NCBI GenBank assembly: GCA_020342235.1
Contig: CP073214.1
Span: 1,984,001-2,048,000, forward strand
Reading direction: 5' to 3'
From: Saccharomycopsis phalli
Lineage: Eukaryota; Ascomycota; Saccharomycetes; Ascoideales; Saccharomycopsidaceae
Length of the DNA stretch: 64,000 nucleotides
Below are positions 27,253-35,910 of this stretch, one piece after another. Made by a program: the position numbers and the translations under genes. The notes below the pieces were generated by a model that was given only the letters and a program-made list of their open reading frames with translations, was not told where the DNA came from and searched no databases. The stretch's first letter is position 1. Each line of letters opens with the position of its first letter.

Positions 27253-30200
27253 TCAATAATCATCCTTGTCAGCCTTCTTGGAACGGGCATACCGCACCAA
27301 AGGCGAGAGCGAGCGGCACTCGTCAGCCTGAAGAATAAACTCGTCGCCGAGAAGCTGGTCGGCAGTGGCACGGTCGTCTGCCAGCACCTTCAAGCTCCAG
27401 TCCAAAAACGCCTTGAGCACGGGACTCAAAGTGTCAGGCTCCTTGACCTCAGGAGTGCCCAAGGTGGCAATGAGGTATAGCGCACGGAGCGGGGTCTCGT
27501 TCAAATAAGGCGGCTCACCATCGATCATCTCGATGGTCATGATGCCAAGGGACCATATGTCGATCTTGGGCCCATACTCCTTACGACTAACCACCTCGGG
27601 GGCCATCCAGTATGGGGTGCCGACCATGGTGGTGCGCTTCAAGTTGGACTCGTTGATTTGCGCGCAAAAGCCAAAGTCGGTCAACTTGATGTCGCCCGTG
27701 AGCGAGAGCAAGATGTTGTCGGACTTGATATCGCGATGGATCACGCCCTTGGCATGGAGAAACTGCAAACCCTCCAAGGTCTCGCGGCACACTGCTCCAA
27801 TCTGGCCCTCAGTCATGACGCTGTGGGTGACAACCTCTGTGAGCGAGCCACCTTCCATGTACTCCATAATGACCCAGAGGGTTCCCTCCAGGAGGTAGGA
27901 GTCGATGAAGTTGACAATGTTCTTGTGCCGGCTGCCCTTCATGACCAAGATCTCGTTGACAATGAGCTCCTTCTTTGGCTGCTGCTCGAGGTTCATTTGC
28001 TTGATTGCCACCAGCTTGTGGGTACCGTTTTCGTACGCGGTGTACACGCCTCCGCTGGCGCCTTGTCCGATTTTGGTCAACTTGCCGTAGTATTCGCGCG
28101 GATCGCCCTGAGAGCAAATCTTGACGAGTTTCGCGTACACCAACGCATGGCGGCGCTTCTTCTCCTCGCGCTTCTTCATGGCGAGATACGCTGCCTGCTG
28201 CGGGTCACGTGTCGGGTGGGTCTTCTTGATGCGCGGCTGCGGGTTCTGCGCCTCGCGCTGCTCACGTTCCTGGAGCATGCGGAGCCGGTCACGTGCCTCC
28301 TGCTGGCGGCGCTCGGCGTCGGTTGCCAGGTCGCTCTGCAGCCGCAACTGCTGCTGCTTCTGCTGCTGCTGGTAGAACACGTGCTGGCTCGCGTCCTTGG
28401 CTGCCGGGTCACTGGACACCTGCATCATGCGCAGCTGCGAGTCGCTCGTCGCCCGCAGCAAGTCGCGCGTCTTCGACGGCACTGGTGGCGGCACCGACGT
28501 CGGCGGCGGCGTCAGCGCCACTTTCTTCCCGCCAGGCGGTTTCGGCGCCGGGCGGCTCGGAATGTACTCCTTCAGCAGCGGCGCCGTCCGCTTCGCCTCA
28601 AGCGACGTGAGGTGGATGATCTGGTGCCCGCCGGCATAGTCCGTGCCGTTCGCGCTGTTTGCCGGCACAACGTCGTTGACAAAACTGTCGCTGTCGGTGC
28701 TGGCGGAACTGCCGGCGCGCAGCTTGTCGGCATTGAACTTCTTGAAGATCGTATCGTCGGGATCCTGATGCACCTGGTCCTGGTAGAACTCGACGATCTC
28801 GTATATTTCCTGCGGATGCTGCTCCTGCTCGGTTTTCGAGATGCCCAGCGCCGAAAGAAGCTTCTGCCACTCCTCCGGGAGTCCGGTGTATTCTCCGGTG
28901 GCGGAATTGAATCCGACGTGTGCCACGTGCTGCGTGTTGTATGGCGTGGAGATGGACATGGCTGGTTCGAGCATGGTGGATTTTTTGCGGGTCAATTCCG
29001 GTTCGTCTTTTTTTCCAATGGCCATGAAGGTTGAGAGTACGCTGGTGAGGGTGGATTTTTTCTTGGTGAGGAGTGGTTTGTTTTTGTATGGTGTGCTGAG
29101 TTTCAGTCCAAAGGAGATGTTGGATTGGGGTTTGGACAGTGAGTTTTTTCCAGACGGTGAAGGTGCAGAGGGGTTTGAGACTCCTTGGTTTGAGTTTCTT
29201 TGGCTTGATGCTCCTTGGTTTGAGTTTCTTTGGCTTGATGCTCCTTGGTTTGAGTTTCTTTGGCTTGATGCTCCTTGGTTTGAGTTTCTTTGGCTTGATG
29301 CTCCTTGGTTTGAGTTTCTTTGGCTTGAGACTCCTTGGTTTGAGTTTCTTTGGCCTAAGATTTCTTGTCCTGAATTTCTTTGGCCTAAGATTTCTTGTCC
29401 TGAATTTCTTTGGCCTAAGATTTCTTGTCCTGAATTTCTTTGGCCTAAGATTTCTTGTCCTGAATTTCTCAATTGACCAGAATAATCCAACAACTGCCCA
29501 GAATTCCTCGATTGACCAGAATAATCCAACAACTGCCCAGAATTCCTCGACTGCCCAGAATTCCTCGATTGTCCCGAATTCCTCGATTGTCCTGAAACCC
29601 CTGAATAATCCAACTGCCCCGAATTCCCTCCAAAATTCAAATGCCCTGAATTCCCTCCAAAATTCGAGTGCCCAGAATACCCAGAATGGTCCAGGTGCCG
29701 CGCAACCATACTGCCCGAAGCAACTGAAATCCCAGCAAGCATCGGCGGAAGCCGGTCCTCGTCAAAATCCGGACTCTCAGGCCGACCCTTTGGCGCATTA
29801 TACACATTGATAATCGAGCTCGCCTCATTGTTACTAAGACTGCTCTGGAGACTCAACGAGCTCGTCGCTCGCACCTTGTCCGTCTCTGATCCGTCGCTCA
29901 CCCGATGCCGCTCCTCACCATCCTTGAGAAACGACAACCGTACTCGCGTCGTCAATTCGTCCTTTGTTAATACGTCCACGTCCCCCAACTTTTCATCCCC
30001 CATCTTTTCATCCCTTGGCCCTTCCTCCAACTTCTCCTCCTCCAACTTCTCCTCCTGCAAATCATTCACGCTCGTCATGTTGTGGAGCGAACTCCGCTTC
30101 TTCACTTGCACTCCCCGGCTATTATTCATCGGCAGATTGGGCAAACTGTCAAGACTGTCGTACTCAGACGACGAGTTGCTCACCCGCTTAAAACTCACAG

Positions 30201-30351
30201 GCGCATCCAACAGATTAGACGAGTGGTTCTGCGACTTGACCCCGTCCAACTTGGGCGTGCTCGCAGTAAGTGTCAAGTTCAGGCTCTTGTTCAAGACTTT
30301 CGGGTCCATGGTATAGTTTGCGGCGTTCGTGTTCACCGGCGGCGTTTGCAT
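27253..30351 (-). CDS. STE20: PAK-family protein kinase Ste20
   Basis: The ATG at 30351 gives 1032 residues (S. cerevisiae Ste20: 939); the frame extends upstream to 30411 without an ATG. A disordered N-terminus contains a large repeat block (~220-390). A CRIB motif lies near 464-480 (ISTPYNTQHVAHVGFN), binding Cdc42-GTP, then a Pro/Gln-rich linker and a kinase domain ~752-1003 with IGQGASGGVYTAYE, AIKQMNL, HRDIKSDN, DFGFCAQ and GTPYWMAPE. The ending DEFILQ... lacks the long tail of some relatives. IGQGASGGVYTAYE and the absence of a PH domain favour STE20 over CLA4. It is the MAPKKKK at the cell cortex for mating, filamentation and HOG signalling. CTG codons 821 and 990 fall at variable positions. 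Confidence 0.95.
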   Translation of the reverse strand: MQTPPVNTNAANYTMDPKVLNKSLNLTLTASTPKLDGVKSQNHSSNLLDAPVSFKRVSNSSSEYDSLDSLPNLPMNNSRGVQVKKRSSLHNMTSVNDLQEEKLEEEKLEEGPRDEKMGDEKLGDVDVLTKDELTTRVRLSFLKDGEERHRVSDGSETDKVRATSSLSLQSSLSNNEASSIINVYNAPKGRPESPDFDEDRLPPMLAGISVASGSMVARHLDHSGYSGHSNFGGNSGHLNFGGNSGQLDYSGVSGQSRNSGQSRNSGQSRNSGQLLDYSGQSRNSGQLLDYSGQLRNSGQEILGQRNSGQEILGQRNSGQEILGQRNSGQEILGQRNSNQGVSSQRNSNQGASSQRNSNQGASSQRNSNQGASSQRNSNQGASSQRNSNQGVSNPSAPSPSGKNSLSKPQSNISFGLKLSTPYKNKPLLTKKKSTLTSVLSTFMAIGKKDEPELTRKKSTMLEPAMSISTPYNTQHVAHVGFNSATGEYTGLPEEWQKLLSALGISKTEQEQHPQEIYEIVEFYQDQVHQDPDDTIFKKFNADKLRAGSSASTDSDSFVNDVVPANSANGTDYAGGHQIIHLTSLEAKRTAPLLKEYIPSRPAPKPPGGKKVALTPPPTSVPPPVPSKTRDLLRATSDSQLRMMQVSSDPAAKDASQHVFYQQQQKQQQLRLQSDLATDAERRQQEARDRLRMLQEREQREAQNPQPRIKKTHPTRDPQQAAYLAMKKREEKKRRHALVYAKLVKICSQGDPREYYGKLTKIGQGASGGVYTAYENGTHKLVAIKQMNLEQQPKKELIVNEILVMKGSRHKNIVNFIDSYLLEGTLWVIMEYMEGGSLTEVVTHSVMTEGQIGAVCRETLEGLQFLHAKGVIHRDIKSDNILLSLTGDIKLTDFGFCAQINESNLKRTTMVGTPYWMAPEVVSRKEYGPKIDIWSLGIMTIEMIDGEPPYLNETPLRALYLIATLGTPEVKEPDTLSPVLKAFLDWSLKVLADDRATADQLLGDEFILQADECRSLSPLVRYARSKKADKDDY
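29185..29690. repeat. Coding minisatellite in STE20 (30-bp units and relatives)
   Basis: On the coding strand it reads NSNQGASSQR (30-bp unit, about five copies), then NSGQEILGQR (four copies), then NSGQSR/NSGQLLDYSGQ units. All are in frame; the first two blocks are nearly identical at DNA level, so array length probably differs among strains. Confidence 0.92.
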
Positions 30352-31135
30352 AGTATAGGGAGACAACAACAAAGTATCCTGGTCTGTTGCTTGCCATGTA
30401 TCCGCTCCCAATGAGATCCACCATGCTACGTTGAATTTTCGATATTTACGCTAAGGGTGGTGTCCGGGTGTATCGATCCGTTTACTGCACCGATGCAATA
30501 TCCATGTCTACAATATTAATGTCTGAATATAATGTTTGAATATAATGTCTGAATATAATGTCTGAATATTCAAATCTGGAATATAATGTCTGAATATCAA
30601 TGTCTGGAATATTCAAATCTGGAATATCAATGTCTGGAATATTCAAATATCCTGTTATCCTGTTATCCACGAAATATCCCGTAGTAGCATCCCTGCCATT
30701 CTCATTTGCTCGTCTCTTTTGCCTACCGTTGCATGTCTCATATGGCCAATCTAGAACTTGTCTCTCAACTGAGTCACGCTCGCCTCAAAATTTGAGACAC
30801 TCTTGCCTGTTGCAGAATATTCCTCTCCAATATCGGACCAATTGTACCGTCCAACTAGTGATTCGTAGTACGGTGCTCAGTACAGGTTTGCCCATGCTAC
30901 ATGAATTACAACTACGAGATATAGTTTCGGCGTGTATTCGGCCATGAACAATGGTCAATTGCCAGATCACTCACTCTCACACTCACTTCCAATCACTCCC
31001 TTTCTCACTCCCTTTCTCACTCCCTTTCTCACTCCCTTTCTCACTCCCTTTCTCACTCACTCACTTTCTACCTTTCCCACTCACTCACTTCCTATCTCAC
31101 TCCATATCTTTCCCTCCCTCTCCCCACCCTCTCAC
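30352..31135. other. Spacer between STE20 and the MFS gene with two repeat arrays
   Basis: It contains AATGTCTGAATAT / ATATTCAAATCTGG units (30500-30655) and the 12-bp array CTCCCTTTCTCA (about 30990-31060). The STE20 promoter lies at 30352-30490. No gene seen. Confidence 0.7.
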
Positions 31136-32560
31136 TTACTTTCTCCCCCGTAAAATCTTCTCATCCACTCGGTAGAAAAACACATACAACAACCCATCAG
31201 CACACAACGTAAGCACCCCGGTAATCAAAAAACCAACCCACAAAAAACCTCCCTCCGCCAACCGGCCAGTAAACACAGGTCCAACACACCGCGCAAACGT
31301 CTTGCCAATATTCACCGTCCCCATCGCCTTGGTCAACTCCCTCGGAGGAATAATACTCGTCAATAGCACCTGCCGCGGCACAACATCCATCGCCGACGTC
31401 GCATAGTACATCAACACACTGGCCCCAGACCCCACAAGACTGTGGAAGAGCGGCGTCGCTAGCAAAAACACCGCACTTGGGGCCTGGGCCAAAAGCGTCG
31501 CCTTGATCGGCCCAAACGCTCGCGCAATCATGGCAGATGGAACCGACGATACCGAATTCACAATCGTCGTCACGAAAAACATGCTGCCGAGCACCGACGG
31601 ATCCATCAAGTACGTTGTCTTGAAGTAGTATATGATCCACGTCGTCGGCATGAACCCATAGGCAAATGAGTCGAGCATAAACACACACAAGAGTCTCGCC
31701 AACACATGTTGGGTCTCCTTGGAAAGGCCAGTGATTCCCTGGGACTGGGACAGTGGTGTTTCGGAGGTCAACGTTTCAGAGGTTATCAATGGTGTTTCTG
31801 AGGTTATCAATGGTGTTTCTTCAGAGACTGGTGTTTCTGAGACTGGTGTTTCAGATACTGGTGTTCCCTCCTCCAATATTTCAGCGACCGTTGTTTCCTC
31901 CCCCAATTCTCCCTCCATTATACTCACATGCTCCTCATGGGTAGCCTCACACCGCTCACTAAGAAACATCATCATCACAAACTTGGCCATCGAAACACAG
32001 CTATACCCATAGAAAACCATCCTGTACGACCGTAGCTCAGTCCACTCCCTGTCCCGCATCCACTGTAATGCCCATCCAGTAGCCAACATCCCAAGAGCTG
32101 ATCCCCCGCTGGAAATCATCCAATGAAGAGCATAAACATCAGGCCGGTCCTCCATCGGCGTCAAATGCGCAATGGTACTCTCCTCCACCGACCGGAACGG
32201 TCCTACTTCGTCTCCACTGGGAGAAATCACTCCTACAATTGCTGCCAAGAGCACTACCCAAAAACTATCAGAAACCGCAAACGTTAGCCCGGCAACTGCC
32301 ATAAACAACAGCCCAAGCATCATGATCCGCCGCCGGCCAAACTTCTCCGCGTACCACGTCAAGAAATACGAAATCAAGGTGTCGCCCACCAAGGTGCTGG
32401 TCATAAACACCCCAATGTTACCTTCACTGGTCCCAATGGCCTTGAGAAATAACGTAAGAACTATATTGGTCGCACCAAATGCGGAAAGACGAAGAAATAC
32501 GCTCGCCCATATAATCTTGATGTCAAGTGGTGTCCGATAAAACGTCTCTACAACCCTCAT
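31136..32560 (-). CDS. Major facilitator superfamily transporter
   Basis: This 474-residue polytopic protein appears to have 12 membrane segments in two halves. The first half has the MFS loop 2-3 signature AEKFGRRRIMM (~72-82). A central cytosolic loop near 215-280 carries short in-frame repeats (ETPVSE, PLITSET). The second half begins at LLCVFMLDSFAYGF. The N-terminus MRVVETFYRTPLDIKIIWASVF, with a long first helix and the FLRLSAFG motif, is typical of a fungal MFS group without assigned substrate (YCR023C/SPBC-type). The substrate cannot be told. It is divergent from the CSN7-like gene, with 86 bp and a TCACGTGA box between the ATGs. Confidence 0.85.
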   Translation of the reverse strand: MRVVETFYRTPLDIKIIWASVFLRLSAFGATNIVLTLFLKAIGTSEGNIGVFMTSTLVGDTLISYFLTWYAEKFGRRRIMMLGLLFMAVAGLTFAVSDSFWVVLLAAIVGVISPSGDEVGPFRSVEESTIAHLTPMEDRPDVYALHWMISSGGSALGMLATGWALQWMRDREWTELRSYRMVFYGYSCVSMAKFVMMMFLSERCEATHEEHVSIMEGELGEETTVAEILEEGTPVSETPVSETPVSEETPLITSETPLITSETLTSETPLSQSQGITGLSKETQHVLARLLCVFMLDSFAYGFMPTTWIIYYFKTTYLMDPSVLGSMFFVTTIVNSVSSVPSAMIARAFGPIKATLLAQAPSAVFLLATPLFHSLVGSGASVLMYYATSAMDVVPRQVLLTSIIPPRELTKAMGTVNIGKTFARCVGPVFTGRLAEGGFLWVGFLITGVLTLCADGLLYVFFYRVDEKILRGRK

Positions 32561-32601
32561 TACTACTCCATTTGCAGCCTCGGAAAAATTTCATATAGTG
32601 T

Positions 32602-32607
32602 CACGTG
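32602..32607. promoter_or_regulatory. CACGTG box in the MFS/CSN7-like promoter
   Basis: TCACGTGA lies mid-way in the 86-bp divergent intergenic region. Confidence 0.55.
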
Positions 32608-32646
32608 AATTGCCAGTGATGGGTCACTGCATTTTCGCATTCCTTC

Positions 32647-33228
32647 ATGCCAATGGATCAAGTAATCACGGCTTTGGAAGATGCATCAGTGTTTAATTAT
32701 AATGAATTGCGAGTACACACACTAGGTAAAGTGTCTCTGGAGTATTCCAAGCTACTAGAGATTTTCTCCTTTGGTACCTGGAAGGATTATCTCCACAACC
32801 AGCAACTGCTTCCTAGTCTCTCACAACCCAGTAAAAATAAGTTGATTGAACTCACAATCCTAAAGGCATTGATCAATAATACAGGAAAGACAACGCTGAA
32901 AGTACCATATGCGGTTTTGCTAGATTCAATTGCCTTGGAAAACATCCAGGACAACTACCTCCCTTTGGAGAGATACATCACCCATCTTATTGAAGCCAAG
33001 CAGTTGGATGCTAAATTAGATAGCCATGGTGCCAGCGTCATTGTAAAGGATATATTGTACTGTGAAGATATCTTGTATGATAACTCTCTTTTGTTTTTCC
33101 CTCTGACAAAGTCTCAGGATATCAATGCCCCAGTAAAGGACGTCCAATATTTGATTGACAAATTGGAATCCTTCAAGTCTGTTAACCTTGCAAAGGCAAA
33201 AACAGCCCTACTGATAAATAGAGCATAA
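32647..33228 (+). CDS. PCI-domain protein, COP9 signalosome subunit 7-like
   Basis: This 193-residue protein has a helical N-terminal part (LLEIFSFGTWKDYL ... LLPSLSQ) and a PCI/winged-helix half (NKLIELTILKALI, VPYAVLLDSIALENI, RYITHLIEAKQLDAKLD, ASVIVKDILY). The order F-x-x-G-T-W/Y-x-D-Y, P-x-L-S, K-L-x-x-L-T-I, then a winged helix with a short V-x-D tail, is that of CSN7. Csn7 is a scaffold subunit of the COP9 signalosome, which removes NEDD8/Rub1 from cullins. It is short for the family (CSN7 usually 220-280), lacking the C-terminal extension. Another small PCI protein (eIF3 or lid type) is possible. Confidence 0.65.
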   Translation: MPMDQVITALEDASVFNYNELRVHTLGKVSLEYSKLLEIFSFGTWKDYLHNQQLLPSLSQPSKNKLIELTILKALINNTGKTTLKVPYAVLLDSIALENIQDNYLPLERYITHLIEAKQLDAKLDSHGASVIVKDILYCEDILYDNSLLFFPLTKSQDINAPVKDVQYLIDKLESFKSVNLAKAKTALLINRA

Positions 33229-33264
33229 TAATAAACGCATTGGGTCTCTTGGTTTGACAACCGT

Positions 33265-33271
33265 AAAAAAA
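33265..33271 (-). terminator. Pol III terminator of tRNA-Ile
   Basis: Seven consecutive T on the minus strand, starting 7 bp after the tRNA 3' end. Confidence 0.85.
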
Positions 33272-33277
33272 GATATT

Positions 33278-33361
33278 TGGTCCCTACCAGGATCGAACTG
33301 GTGATCTTGGCGTAACAATGTAATATTAGCACCACGCCTTAACCAACTGGGCCAAGGGACC
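33278..33361 (-). tRNA. tRNA-Ile: tRNA-Ile(AAU) with a 10-nt intron
   Basis: The acceptor stem GGTCCCT pairs with AGGGACC, with discriminator A at 33278. D arm GCC...GGC; anticodon stem TGGTG/CGCCA; anticodon AAT at 33327-33325; T arm ACCAG-TTCGATC-CTGGT. The mature length is 74 nt. It closely resembles yeast tRNA-Ile(AAU), except that ten extra bases (TTACATTGTT) sit one base 3' of the anticodon, the canonical tRNA intron position. Confidence 0.95.
33314..33323 (-). other. tRNA-Ile(AAU) intron
   Basis: TTACATTGTT, between nucleotides 37 and 38 of the mature tRNA. S. cerevisiae tRNA-Ile(AAU) has no intron, so this needs the tRNA splicing endonuclease here. Confidence 0.85.
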
Positions 33362-35910
33362 CCACGGAAATTTTCTTTTACATTTGCTATTTTGAAGACA
33401 AATTTATTTTCTCAATTTATTGACAATTTATTAACCAAATTAAAAGGAGTCTGAACTGAATATATTCGCATCCGATCGTGGCATACTATAGTATAATATA
33501 TATGACGTACTTCGTGTTGTCTCTTCTCTGATGGGGACCTTGCACTAGTAGTAATAAATAAATAATAAGTAATAGTAGTAGTGAGCTCAGTAAGATACGA
33601 GGTATTATTGATAGTGCCGGGCTATCTTACAAACGTATACTATATTTATTTTGAACTAAAGATCTTCATGTCTAAACTACTACCTTTTATAACTGCATCT
33701 CTCACATATACGTGTCCCCTGTGTTGTGGCGGAGTCATACTGCACATCACCATAGATCGACGTCCATGCTTCCCATGCTGCTCATTCCACTTATCACGTG
33801 ACAATATTCTTGTATCATACTTCGTATGACGTCAATATATATTTTTAAATTCTGGATTATAATGTGCTAATTGGCACTCTTGTATATCACAATATTGAAC
33901 ATTCTTGTGGCAATGTTACACGTGGGTAAACAATGTTTCATGAAGATAAAGATCAACAGCTGTAGCTCTCTGGTCATATTTTCCCATAACGCTATGATTT
34001 AGCTGATGCAAGATACCATGTGCTGTTATCAGATCTTGTATAATGGTACCAATTAACGCTATAATCACCATATCAACATTCGGCGTGTACTGTATCATAA
34101 TCAAAGCAATTCTATAGCGCTGGAGAAACAAGTAAACACTTGCCGGTATATTTTGAGTACCATGATAAGCTAGAGGACTGGGGACAACGCCTGGTACATT
34201 ATATCTCATGGGATCTGTTTGCTCATGTAAACATGGCTTTTAAATTTTGAAGCAAGTGCCGTAGTACACTTTGAATTCATAGTAAAAGGCTCGCTGAATA
34301 ACTAAAAAGGACCACAAGTGGAGAAGGAAAATGAATCCGAGTAATATAGATATTATTATAGTGCCATCAGCAAATGATCAACACAAATTGGTACCAAAGG
34401 CAAGTTCTGAATATAGCTTCAATTCATGCGATTCACTGTACGTTGGCTTAAAAACATTCAAAAGACGTATTTATCGATAATTTGAAAACATCACAGGGAT
34501 TTCAACTAATGTGTGATTATCTAAAAAATTTTCTTTAGCAAATCCAAAGATGGGCGTTGAAAGAGTTTGTTTTCGAGTGCGTGAATTCATGAAATGAAGC
34601 AATGTTGTTCGTTATCAGACCTAAGACATTCAAGAGTACTGATGAATATAGACAATGGAAGATCATTTTATTGATCATCAGTCACGTATCCTCTCTAGAA
34701 AATCCTGGGATCACGATAGGTAGTTGATATTCGGAAAGAATCGAGACAACGTTCGCTCAGGTATTGAGCAATCGCAGGAAGGCCTATTAATTTGCCACGA
34801 GGTGGCATTTCAATTAAGAATAGAAATAGTCGAATATGATGCAAATTTTAATCTGGACATTACACAATGAATTGGTATCTACATGCGTTGTATAGGCCAT
34901 TCTCACGAGATAGTTTCATATGACATGGCACAATACTACAACTCTGCGATGATCAATAATTTGTCAAGTAAAGGTAACCTTGAGACAATAAACTACTGTT
35001 TGATGGTCAAAAATAGGCAACAGGGAAGAACCAAGACACCGTAAAAGACAAAAACCGTTCAAAATGAAAAGAGCTAAAAAAGGAACAATGCCTAAAAAGA
35101 AATGGAAAAAAAATTCCTTACATATTTGGGTGTCTGAGGCTGACGCATGTTCAGCTTAGAATGAATGTGTAGTCGGGTGTAGCAAGAATGCGGAACATAC
35201 GGGGTTTGAATAAACAAAATATGAAATAGGGTACACCGGTTAGGATGATGATATGATGGACATTTATTTGAAAGGAATAAAGTCCGAGATAATTGCTGTG
35301 TAGAGTATTGCCACAAGTTTTATCATATCTGGCGAACACAATTGGACATAAATTTACCACTACCAAGTAATACCAAAGCGGCATCATAAACAATAAAAGT
35401 ACGCCATAACAATACAGCATCACGATAACCATGCCGATAATGGGATCTTTGTTTGTAAATTTTTAGTGAATAGGAATAGCCTAAAACTTGTACTTACAAC
35501 GAGATCATAAGACTTTTCCATTCCAACTAAAGACTTGTCATTCCAAATAAGCCATTTCGGATTAAACTTTTTTGGAAAAGACATGGCGGAATGCCATTAG
35601 GGTATTCATTCTTGAATCAAACATAACTGCCCGACTTTATAGCACATTTTGTTCCGATCTAAGATCATCAACGTCGCTTACACCATAACTGGCGACTTGT
35701 TCATACCTTGGTATAGTCAGATTCGTATTTAACAAGACAGTGTGATATGTCAATCTGATTATAAAGCTACGAGTAATAAATAATAAAATAAAATCACTGG
35801 CAGCGGCGAATCGTAGTTACTCAGCAGAACTAAACCTGCACTGTAGCCCTGGCCCGATTTGAAATCGATGGAGATGGTATAGTGAGATAAAAACTGTAAA
35901 GTACAAAAGG
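33362..35910. other. 2.5-kb AT-rich, gene-poor island with a degenerate OTU-like segment
   Basis: This is the longest stretch with no intact gene and no minisatellite. Small ORFs (for example 33916-34209 minus, 97 residues; a 49-residue ORF at 34331 plus; 35151-35432 minus, 93 residues, hydrophobic) match nothing known to me. Around 34790-35000 on the plus strand, pieces such as HEVAFQLRIEIVEYDANF and EIVSYDMAQYYNSAM recall the C-terminal half of OTU cysteine proteases (…VSYxxxxHYNSV). The segment is clearly broken. TCACGTGA occurs at 33795. It may be a decayed gene or mobile element. Confidence 0.45.

Noticed and set aside
27658-29034. 458-codon plus-strand ORF
   Set aside because: Antisense of the STE20 kinase region; low-complexity Leu/Arg/Val-rich translation typical of shadow frames.
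29139-29810. Plus-strand ORFs with LGLSFFGL-type repeats
   Set aside because: They are the STE20 coding minisatellite read backwards.
30351-30411. STE20 start at 30411, and similar extensions of AYR1, ABZ1, PPG1, MTF2-like, MRP10 and SIR2 frames
   Set aside because: These upstream starts are TTG or GTG codons; nuclear yeast genes initiate at ATG, and family N-termini fit the downstream ATG (or, for PPG1, an upstream spliced ATG).
35430-35590. Spliced minus-strand gene (an ATG ORF MSFPKKFNPKWLIW followed by GTAAGT)
   Set aside because: The only downstream AG gives the wrong phase for the following 93-codon frame, and neither part resembles a known protein.
33362-35910. Mating-type locus
   Set aside because: No alpha-box, HMG or homeodomain sequence is visible, and the usual MAT neighbours (for example SLA2) are absent.
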